Source of the DNA: Novakomyces olei
Taxonomy: Eukaryota; Ascomycota; Novakomycetes; Novakomycetales; Novakomycetaceae
Reading direction: 5' to 3'
Assembly (NCBI GenBank): GCA_016906335.1
Contig: JADEYG010000007.1
Span: 496,001-560,000, forward strand
Length of the DNA stretch: 64,000 bases
The notes beneath the pieces are model-generated. The model worked only from the letters and a program-made list of their open reading frames with translations, was not told where the DNA came from and searched no databases. Below are positions 55,880 to 64,000 of this stretch, piece by piece; the stretch's first letter is position 1, and every line of letters begins with the position of its first letter. A program made the translations under genes and the position numbers.

Positions 55880-58179
55880 GAAAGCAGAATCACGCAGGCA
55901 AAAATTCACCAGTCAAATTCACCAGTCAACTTTGCCAGTCAAATCGAAACTTGCAAGCGAAATAACATATACGGACGACAGTCAAGGCTGTCTCATCAGC
56001 ACCACCATTTATGCGTTCAAAGGTTTAAAGGCTCTAATAACAGATCTGCGGGGTCGTCCGCCTAATATTCGGCGTATTTAGAATTGGCCGGGTGCTGACT
56101 AGTCCGGTCTTTTCGGTACCAGATAATATCTCGATACAGATCAAAACGGAGAGCAATCTGGCGGTTGCTTGATCAGTGAAAGAACCGTTTAAATTGTGTA
56201 GAGCGTTTGTATTCTATCCCGCCAACCACCCCGTCTCTAGCAGACATTAGCACTCTGGATTAAACCTTTATCAAACGAATTAGTAGAAAAATAGACCCAA
56301 AAAAAAAAGGCTACAAAAACGAGATAAAATAAAAAAAAACGAGAGGGTCACATCGACTCGGAGAGTTGCGGCAAAGTACTGCGCGTACCTGGAAGGCCGA
56401 TAAAACGTATAAACGAGACGTAAAAAAGAAGGGCAGTACAAATCTGTCAGCGCTGGCAATCGTGAGCCAAGGGCCGTTGTTCGTGGGTTACACAGTAACC
56501 TGTCCCGGTCGATGATGCTATAATTGTACTATGTGTGTATACATACAAGTGCGTGGCTAGAATAGTTTGCATACTGCTGTATAAAATAATAATACTAGCA
56601 GAGCAATAATGCGTGATGGATTGTGTGCTGAATAGGATTGTGTATTAAATAAATATAGCCGGATATGCGAGATTATCTCACTCGTATTAGCAGGCGCCTA
56701 TGACGCAAAGGCATGAATTATTAATATAATTTTAGACCTGTCAACCCTAATATTAAAGGGGAAAATGGCAGAGCGCTTGGAACACTATGTCTCTGCAGCC
56801 GTATAAAAGCGTGTCTACTCTATGTTGAACCTACTCGACCGACTATATCAATTCTGTAATGGCTTTTGGCGCAGTCTCACGCTACCATTTCTCCACCGCT
56901 GTACACATGGCAAGCCGAAGCGCAATGTAGCAGATTATATTTAATGATTTTAAGTTAATATAAAATCTTTAATATTATTGATTAATATTAAATATTTATT
57001 TAATTATTGATTTAATATTATATTATTATTTAAATTATTAATTTTTAATCATACATTTGATCAATTTATATGTACATTAATGATATGTATTAAATAAATA
57101 ATTTATATCAAATAAATAATTTATAAAAGCGAATGTCCAATCAGCGGTACGGGCCGAGCGCCATACTGAGCCTCCGAAATGAATACTGCAATAAGTCTCG
57201 ACATACTTTCGAGCCTGGTAAATTCACACTGTATTACATGATCTCGTCTATTTGTATGGCAGACGTCTTGTATTTCTTTTTATAGCTATATTATTTTCGT
57301 GCTTGATTGAGTCGTGTACGGACGTGCGTTTGGGCTTACATGTCACACACGTTCCGACACCCAAGTATAAATGAGATGTTTATCACGTACTACAAAGCGC
57401 TGTACAAAGTTTATGTACCGTGCATGTAATACAATATGACAAGATTAGGCTTTACGCTTCACGCTCCCTGCAAAATAACGCTCGAAACATTAGCCACCGC
57501 CAGTGTGTGACTAACTCCTTTTAGACTCTGCATAGTCTTAGTCTAACATAAACATAACAATATGGGCACAAGACTGCTCGTTGTTGTAGAAGTAAACGAT
57601 AAAAAGATATCGTTACTACGTAACCGATCCCACTTCGCGTATAATATTTCTCTGCTGTTTATAGTAATCTACGAACAATGACGCACGTCCACAGACCAGT
57701 CAAAAGCATCTCCGTAACGGCCAACCGATTCGTTACGTAACATTTGGAAACTGAATGGAATCGTCGACACTGGAGAAGCTGAGTTTGTATGCAAACGTCT
57801 AATGATTATCGTACAAGAGAAGGTATCTTTTGTACACTGCAGCCATCTTACGTAATCATCCTGGTTTTATAGAGCAAATGATGAATAAAAATACTTGCAG
57901 TTTTCTCATCGCTTACTATATGACTTTTCAATTATCCAACTATGCTTATTGTTGTATAATTATTGTGCCATTATTTATTACTCGTATTAATATTGACTTT
58001 ATATTGTCTCTTATCTCAAATTGAATAAAATACAACAAATAATCGAATGAATAAAAGTGCAAATCATTCTAAATACACAAACGGGTGCCTTCATAAGAAG
58101 CGCGAAATCTAGCCATTGAGGGCGCAGATTGGCACAAAAATACCACGCTCGGCCGTGCACGCTGGCAGCAATTGCGTAC
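55880..58179. other. 2.3-kb gene-free region upstream of the histidine kinase and Ras-like gene
   Basis: Longest gap in the window. Near the kinase start is a triple GTCAAATTCACCA-like repeat (55900-55945). CAACCCTAATA at 56743-56753 is a telomere-like box. A very AT-rich island occupies 56935-57130. Short open frames (for example 57830-58024) look like noise. The gap is large for this compact genome, so long promoters, an origin or non-coding RNA are possible. Confidence 0.55.
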
Positions 58180-59069
58180 ATGGCTACTCGACCAATGTCA
58201 GCCCTGCCTTATGCTGAACCTGTCAGCATTACAATAATGGGTGACGGTGCCGTGGGCAAAAGGTAGGCAATGCTCGCAATGTTTGCTAAAAAGTAGCGCT
58301 ATTACAATGGCCCTTATTCGTGATCGGTTTGTTGACGAGTATGATCCTACCATAGGTATGGCCCCCGAGAACAAGAGAATACAATAAGAAAACTAGGACT
58401 GGCAGATACGAGAAATCTAACTCTTTTTTTAGAGGATTCCTACGTGACAGAGCGGACTATTGATGGACGTAAATACGCATTGTCGCTCATGGACACTGCA
58501 GGACAAGAAGAGTACCGCGGTCTGTGGTCAGCGTCCCCTCATCTCATGGCCGCAGACGCGTTCATCCTTGTTTATGGTACTTTGCTTTTTCTTATTAATT
58601 TAGCCTGTAATTTCTCACAATTGGTTCAGATATTACATCGGCCAGCTCTCTTGAATCATTAAGCTTTTTCGACGATATGGTATCAGCAACTTCAGAGACT
58701 GATGACCCAATTCGTATTATCGTCGGTAACAAATGTGACCTTGCTTCATCGGGACTCAGGCAGGTTTCATCGGCGGATGGACTCGCTTGGGCTCGGGCTC
58801 GGCGGCCTAATGGTGCTCAATTTATCGAAACGAGTGCAAAGCAAAAAGTCAATATCGAAAAGGCGTTTGAAATTTTGGTCCGCCAAGTAACACGCAAAAG
58901 ACAGGGGAAGACTGGGCAAGCTGAGGCCACTGTCCCTGGCAATGCCGGAATATCGGCGCCTTTAGCAGCAGAAAGTGCCGGAAAGCCTACTAATAATGGT
59001 GGGTCCAAGGCAAATGCTGCTACCCAAAGCGATACTACACCAGACGGCTGTCAGTGTACGATCTGCTAG
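58180..59069 (+). CDS. Ras-family small GTPase, divergent
   Basis: Membrane-anchored signalling GTPase of 242 residues. Exons are 58180-58262, 58294-58355, 58433-58576 and 58630-59069. G1 is GDGAVGKSS at residues 21-29. The effector loop FVDEYDPTIEDSY is identical to Ras. G3 is DTAGQEE with the catalytic Gln, G4 is GNKCDL, G5 ETSAK. Switch II then departs from Ras (YRGLWSASPHLMAADAF instead of the usual YSAMRDQYM type), so it is not the canonical Ras1. The hypervariable tail of about 60 residues is Ala/Gly/Thr-rich and ends CQCTIC, a CaaX box with an extra upstream cysteine. The first intron is only 31 nt and interrupts the P-loop serine codon. It is convergent with UBE2G1. Confidence 0.9.
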
Positions 59070-59317
59070 CAGTTTCAATAGAAAAAGGAAAGCAAGATAA
59101 AGTTTGCTAGTTTTGATACCAGCCAGTTTCAAACTGGAGGAGCGACATAGCTCTGTATTTTTCTCGTTTGGCGAGCATTTACTTTTTGTTTTACGGAAAA
59201 GACCATACTATCGAATGGCAATACACATGTGTTGTATGCAAATATATATAAATATTAATGAAAAGACTCAGCGTTGATGGCATTTCTGCTAGCAGTAAGG
59301 GCAGATTGAAGGATGTG

Positions 59318-60129
59318 TCAGAGATCTTCTGCCGAGCGGCGCACCAATCGACGAACGTTCTTTTTGAATTCAGCGGCTATTAATTATTAGCATTGTTGTT
59401 TGTTTAAATCGTAATTGTATTCTAATAGCAAAAGCACGTTTCATTCCTTCTTATCTTTTATTTCTCATTTCTCATTTCTCCTTTTTCTTCCGCAATTCTT
59501 CTTGCACTGTATATCTTCTAATATCTCGTTTAGCCTTCACAATACTTACGGTTTTCCCGCATCTCCTTGGCTGCGTCAATATTGGCCGGTGACTCATCGT
59601 TCGGGCTGCTCAGCATGCTAATAACAGAGAGCAAAATTGTCTCAGGTGTATGCACAGGCATCCAGCGTTCGCCCGCATCTTCGTAGCCGTACTTGTCGTC
59701 CTCTGGTGGATGTAGAATGGAAATACAGACATCCCCGTTTTGATATACATTAGGGTGCCACATTTTAGTAATAAACTGGACTCAGCTAAATTCATAGACC
59801 CTTGTGTCTTACCGTCATCTTGGGTGGTGACAAGGGATAATTCTGCCATAGTTAGATAAAACTGTATACCTTGACTAAGCAAGCAAAAGTACCTTTGGGA
59901 AATGAAGCTGAGCTTTGAAAAATCCGCCCTCGTATAACGTTTCATCCGGACCGATGATCATGACATCCCATTCATATATATTCGAATCGTTTACAAGCCC
60001 AACAGAAAAGCCTTGGGTAGGCGATCTTTGGATTTCCTTTTAATTTCCGGTTAGCAACGCGAACAAGAATCCAAAAGCTCCAACCTTCAGCTGCCGTCGA
60101 AGTAAAGACTCGCTGCCTAAAGACGTCAT
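59318..60129 (-). CDS. Ubiquitin-conjugating enzyme, UBE2G1/ubc15 type
   Basis: E2 enzyme of the UBE2G/Ubc7-like class, acting in proteasomal turnover including ER-associated or cullin-linked degradation. Exons on the minus strand are 60129-60085, 60036-59893, 59842-59813, 59775-59550 and 59376-59318, giving 167 residues. The order of motifs is [59 protein letters not shown], then [20 protein letters not shown] with the catalytic Cys and the class-specific acidic insertion. [20 protein letters not shown] and VRRLVRR end it. The insertion after the cysteine separates it from Rad6/Ubc4. The first intron uses the donor GTTGGA, less standard than the others, but the protein join is perfect. The third exon is 30 nt. 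Confidence 0.95.
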
Positions 60130-60540
60130 AGTTACAAGTACAAGGAGACCGCCAGTGCCGCCTAGGCCTTCCCACTGTTGCACACTGGTCTTCGACGCGT
60201 TGCCGTTATATACTAATATATGTATATATGTATTTATGTATTTATGTATATATGTATATATGTATATATGTATATATGTATATATGTATATATGTATATA
60301 TGATTAATACTATGCTGTATTTAAAATCTGACATTTTATCATGTATTTTACACTATTATGGACAGTGTTTATTTGTCGTAATGACAGCATGTGCCAATGG
60401 ATCTAGTCAGATAAAATGAAATACATATAACTTGTTCCAGAACGGAATAAAGTACATTGGCAGCCTTTGACTGATTGCTGGTCAGTCTGTTGAAGGCGTA
60501 CTGTGCTACATTTCAACCGTAAAAGTAAAGCCAATTGATT
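60130..60540. other. Intergenic gap with TATGTATA microsatellite
   Basis: About 85 bp at 60216-60302 are a TATGTATA/TTTATGTA microsatellite. No gene was seen in the rest. Confidence 0.6.
60216..60302. repeat. TATGTATA microsatellite
   Basis: About ten copies of an 8-nt unit TATGTATA, with the variant TATGTATT at the 5' side. Confidence 0.9.
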
Positions 60541-61061
60541 TTACTCAACGACAGTCTGTCTCGCGCTTAGACGCTGGCAGACCAAGTAGATAGGCAACGG
60601 CCCATATGCCAGTGCACGCTCGTTTCCGCTAGGAACGGTGCGAGCCATCATTCTTTCGTACTCTATCGCCCAGGAAATTGTTTCAAATCTTACATTTTGG
60701 TACAAAGTTAAATATTCAGAGAACCGTGAACGCTTTAGGGCAAACTTCAGAAACAAGCAAGAACAAGGGCTTTCTACGTGACGGAACAAAGCGCAACTAA
60801 ATCACAGTGACATAGTCCGGTATAGGCAGCGCAATTCTATGCAAAAACGTGAATGCTATTAAATTTAATTTAATGCAAACTTCTCCGAGACGCCGGATCG
60901 TCTGCGTTTTGTTTGAGCATATCCTCTCTAGGTATAGATTCGTGGCTCATGCGAATAGGGCTCTTTTTTTGATAAATTTGACGGGAATCAGGCCTTGACT
61001 GAAGGTCTAAGCGTCTAAAAGGCGGCAAGGCGCGGCAACTGCGTCGACTCGCGGCGCTCAT
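60541..61061 (-). CDS. Possible two-part minus-strand gene, unrecognised
   Basis: Two open stretches may belong to one gene. The 5' one, from ATG 61061, encodes MSAASRRSCRALPPFRRLDL, an Arg/Ser-rich start resembling a mitochondrial presequence, and runs 63 codons. The 3' one ends at 60541 and reads about 67 codons (SRFSEYLTLYQNV, ISWAIEYERMMARTVPSG, LPIYLVCQRLSARQ), which looks protein-like but has no usable ATG. A TTTAG or CTGAAG acceptor is available before it, but no convincing donor was found in the first stretch. The function is unknown. Confidence 0.3.
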
Positions 61062-61288
61062 TAAAGATAAAAGTGCGATCGAAAATCTCAGCACAAACCT
61101 GTTAAAAACCTATTTACAAGCGGAGTGGAAGCGCAAATGTATACGGCTAACGAAATGCCACTGCACTGCGAACTTGTGAGTTTGCTGAGAATACCTCTTT
61201 TGAATTTCAAATGCAGTAAAGGCTTTAGACTATTTTCGTATAGATACTTTTTCGCTAGAAAAAAGGATACACTAAAACGCTTGAATAC

Positions 61289-61840
61289 ATGAAAACGCTT
61301 CGTACGTGGATAGCTTTTACGATAATGATAAAGGTCCTTGTTAGAAGAAGGAATGGCACATCACAACGCCCTAGACATTCTTTTCTCGCCTCAATATCCA
61401 GACTTCCTTTAGAGACGAAAAGACATCAATGGCGTTTAAGGCTGGAAGCGGAAAATAATACGTCGGTCCCTATAGGCATCGCAGACTCGCTAAATGCAGC
61501 TTTAGCCAAAGCCTTCAATGGGCAAATAGCATTATCAAATTCTTCCAGTCAACGACCGTTTAGTCAACCTGTCAAATCTCCAAAACTAGACAGCTCAAAC
61601 GTGGGATGTATCTTTTTAATAATAATAAACAATATACCGAGTTATTTGCGCATTGCTATTGATAGATATCGGGTCTATTTAAAAGCAAATCCTTGTCGAA
61701 TTCTCTCAGTTAAAGATGCACAAGTTTGCGACACCGGTCAAAACATTTTTTTTGTTGCCGCAGTCGTCAAACCCCGACAGGATCAATCTTCCCTGCCAAG
61801 GCGCATGATTGGATGGCCTAAATTTAATAGTGTAGAATAA
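61289..61840 (+). CDS. Hypothetical protein
   Basis: Open frame of 183 codons from an ATG, in the same orientation as NAR1 and 164 bp upstream of it. It is basic at the N-terminus (VLVRRRNGTSQRPRHSF) and contains LPLETKRHQWRLRLEAEN, LNAALAKAFNGQIAL, a hydrophobic VGCIFLIIINNIP and IFFVAAVVKP. I do not recognise the family. A frame this long is unlikely by chance in AT-rich DNA, but introns or an upstream exon (ATG at 61138 followed by a GTGAGT donor) could change its start. Confidence 0.45.
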   Translation: MKTLRTWIAFTIMIKVLVRRRNGTSQRPRHSFLASISRLPLETKRHQWRLRLEAENNTSVPIGIADSLNAALAKAFNGQIALSNSSSQRPFSQPVKSPKLDSSNVGCIFLIIINNIPSYLRIAIDRYRVYLKANPCRILSVKDAQVCDTGQNIFFVAAVVKPRQDQSSLPRRMIGWPKFNSVE

Positions 61841-62004
61841 ATTGCGGGATAAAATGTTTTATTACTAATCTTGGAAAATTTAAGGTGAGACTAATATGGA
61901 CGAGCGGTCATAGGTTTAGTGATTGGAATAAAATTTATAGAATATTAATTACCTATAACAATCGGTGTATCGTACCAATATTCTTTGCCAAAGACTACTT
62001 CTCT

Positions 62005-63529
62005 ATGGCAAAGCTGTCGATATCAGATCTAAACGACTACATATCGCCCTCGCAGGCCTGTATCAAACCCGTGCAAGGTCCCGAAATCAGCGATCTTGAG
62101 GTCAGTTTACCCCTCTTCAAGTACTATTATTAACAGGCAGGCTACGGATATACGTGTTGACGGGACAGAGTACTTTGAAGTCAAGAAAGACGGCACTGAG
62201 CAAAAACTGCCACAGGCGCAGATAACACTGAACGACTGCCTCGCGTGCTCTGGCTGTGTGACCTCGGCGGAGTCAGTCTTGATCCAGCTCCAGTCGCATC
62301 AAGAGATTCTTTCAGTATTAAACAGAGACGCTTCCACGCGACCTTTACACTTTATCGTTTCGCTCTCACCACAGAGCCGGGCTTCGTTGGCCGCTAGCGC
62401 AAATATATCTCCGTCAGAATGTGAAGCTAAGCTATGGAGCTTTTTCAACTCTCTTGGTTTCGAAGCTTTGGTTGACACTAACTATGCTCGCAATTTAGCA
62501 CTCGCTCTAAGTGGACGAGAGTTTGTGCAAACATTCGGTAATTCCGACCTTCCTCGCCCCATACTTGCTTCAGCGTGTCCTGGATGGGTCTGTTATGCGG
62601 AAAAAACACACCACGAGGCTCTGCCGCACATTTCAAAGGTCCGTTCTCCGCAGCAGTTGACGGGTCGTATCTTGAAGGATCGACTGAGCCAAACTTATGG
62701 CTGCTCACGCCAGGACGTTTACCATGTTGCTATAATGCCGTGCTTTGACAAAAAGTTAGAGGCGAGTCGTGAGGAGTTTGTCGTAGACGGTGCACGTGAC
62801 GTTGACTGTGTCATCACTTCTCTCGAAATGGTTGAAATGCTGAAAAGTCAAGGTGGGAATCTGCAATCTATTGAGGCCAAGACTCCCGTTTTGCCACCCT
62901 TTCTGACTGATTTTGCGCCTAAAGATGGTGTTTTGCAAGAGCATAAAGGCTCGTCATCCGGAGGGTACGTTGCTCATGTAATGACATATGCAGCAACTCG
63001 GCTTTTTGGTATAAAGGACGTCGATACAGCTACTGGCCAAGGTTTAGCAGTGACTGTGCACCGGAGCCGTGATATGATGGAGTACTGCTTACGCGACTCT
63101 CAAGACAAAGTGCTTTTACGCATGGCTACTTGTTATGGATTTCGTAATATACAAAACCTTGTTCGACGGCTCAAAGGAAGTTCACAAGGTCCACGCCGGG
63201 TAGTGAAGCGATCTCGAGAAAAAGAAGGTCAGACTCGGGATCGGCCTTTTGACTGGGTTGAGGTTATGGCATGTCCTGGAGGCTGTATTAATGGAGGCGG
63301 CCAGTTACGCCCAGAGGCAATTGATTCCCCTAGTGGTCAGCGATTTACGCCCCGTGAATGGGTCAGCCACGTGGAGGAGGTTTATTGGAACGGAGCAGTG
63401 CCCGAGGAAGTAGATGAGCGAGCAGCTCAAAACTTGCTTGACGAATTGGACGAGGAGGCCACGAAATCGCACTATACGGCGGTTAAGCATACTATCGGTA
63501 ACCCCTTAGAGGCAGCCGGAGGTTGGTGA
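62005..63529 (+). CDS. NAR1: Cytosolic Fe-S cluster assembly factor Nar1
   Basis: Iron-only-hydrogenase-like component of the cytosolic iron-sulfur assembly (CIA) targeting machinery. Exons 62005-62100 and 62141-63529 (40-nt intron, donor GTCAGT) give 494 residues. The N-terminus LSISDLNDYISPSQACIKPV carries the first ligand cysteine. TLNDCLACSGCVTSAESVLI supplies the other three ligands of the N-terminal 4Fe-4S site. The C-terminal site uses cysteines in ASACPGWVCYAEK, MPCFDKKLEASR and MACPGGCINGGGQ. HKGSSSGGYVAHV is also typical. As in all Nar1 proteins, the catalytic H-cluster features of true hydrogenases are missing. Complete and of normal length. Confidence 0.95.
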
Positions 63530-63793
63530 ATGAAGAGCAGGGAGAGTCAATATCTGGAAAATGTTTTATTTCAAAAGTAGCCGATACCCACAAGGAGGAG
63601 TAATTTATGTTGGGGGATCATGGAGGTCGGCATGTACACTCGGAGAGCACATGATTCCGTTTGTTTTATCAGGTAGCTCTATGTAAATAGCATGTACAGC
63701 TTGAATTTATAGACAAAAATATTTTTTATAGGCAATTTTAGCTGATCCAAATTTTATTGTGCTATGTTGGAGCTTTAGTCGAGGTACGGCGTA
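63530..63793. other. 3' gap after NAR1
   Basis: Convergent gap between NAR1 and the gene entering from the right end. AT-rich, no gene seen. Confidence 0.4.
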
Positions 63794-64000
63794 TCATGTG
63801 CTTTGGCAGGCATTGTCTTTGACAGTAGTACTTGGAGAGCAAATAAATAAAAAAGTCAGTATAAGTAACGTAAATTAATTAAAATAAATTGCTACTTACA
63901 CTATTCGGATAAGATTGTAAAACTCGACCGATGATGTTTTTTCATTGATTATTTGTTTGTGGGATAAAACGTACACTTCCACCCTTCACAATCGATAAGG
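63794..64000 (-). CDS. 3' end of a minus-strand gene (cut by window end), unrecognised
   Basis: A clear minus-strand intron (63899-63831: donor GTAAGT, branch TACTGAC, acceptor CTCTCCAAG) joins a frame running in from position 64000 (VYVLSHKQIINEKTSSVEFY, NLIRIV) to a last exon of 37 nt that stops at 63794 (TTVKDNACQST). The reading frame across the junction is open. Too little is present to name it, and another phase (ending MIRRTSTKAPT) would also be open in the last exon. Confidence 0.4.

Noticed and set aside
57830-58024. 64-codon frame in the large gap
   Set aside because: Hydrophobic AT-rich composition with no ATG-supported homology; typical of chance frames in AT-rich DNA.

Overview
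The window reads as nuclear DNA of a compact, intron-rich ascomycete fungus. The evidence is fungal-type gene content (Zn(II)2Cys6 and C2H2 transcription factors, a PAS hybrid histidine kinase, Gpi1, Alg1, Msc2, Nar1, Bfr1, Rad6 without an acidic tail, a kinesin-1 with the IAKPLRGG tail motif). Introns are many and very short (mostly 31-60 nt) with GTANGN donors and CTAAC/CTGAC-like branch sites. The mix of a pombe-like gene set (Ncs1, ubc15/UBE2G1, CCDC124/Oxs1, KXD1) with XLF suggests an early-diverging ascomycete, perhaps Taphrinomycotina. That placement is inference only. No transposon, retroelement, CRISPR array, rRNA or tRNA gene was recognised.

Layout. 1-3081: N-terminal two thirds of a DDX60-like DExH helicase (minus strand, cut by the window start). 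3826-9134: histidine phosphatase (+), ALG1 (-), MSC2 zinc transporter (+). 9204-11542: mitochondrial-type acetyl-CoA acetyltransferase (-) and KXD1 (+). 12474-19899: CDC45 (+), a Zn cluster regulator (-), RPB5 (-), CCDC124/Oxs1 (+), XLF (-). 20487-26126: BFR1 (-), carnitine carrier (-), PCID2/Thp1/Csn12-type PCI protein (-). 26443-34954: EMP70/TM9 (+), RAD6 (-), kinesin-1 (-), DOM34/Pelota (+). 34955-38726: a poorly explained 1.6 kb, an unrecognised minus-strand gene and a 2H phosphoesterase. 39623-45442: NCS1 (+), dienelactone hydrolase (-), a small membrane protein (+), GPI1 (+), an Arg/Glu-rich coiled-coil protein (-). 45745-55879: C2H2 regulator (+) and a giant PAS hybrid histidine kinase (-), converging on a degenerate telomere-like array. 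55880-58179: 2.3 kb gene-free, AT-rich. 58180-64000: Ras-like GTPase (+), UBE2G1 (-), two weakly supported genes, NAR1 (+) and the last exons of a minus-strand gene.

Most genes are housekeeping genes packed as convergent or divergent pairs; the tightest convergent pair (histidine phosphatase/ALG1) has 49 bp between stop codons. There is no operon logic, but functions recur: ubiquitin conjugation (RAD6, UBE2G1), DNA replication and repair (CDC45, XLF, RAD6), secretory glycosylation (ALG1, GPI1, EMP70, MSC2) and RNA surveillance or export (DOM34, PCI protein, DDX60-like).

The most notable non-genic signal is the repeated use of telomere-like TTAGGG/AGGGTT motifs. They occur as single or double boxes in several upstream regions, as a 230-bp degenerate array between two convergent genes, and as an in-frame triplet inside the histidine kinase. 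Other oddities are a 12-nt exon in the carnitine carrier, a minisatellite-filled intron in the C2H2 regulator, and many different short tandem repeats in the gaps. Exon joins were deduced by hand from splice consensus, reading frame and family conservation.
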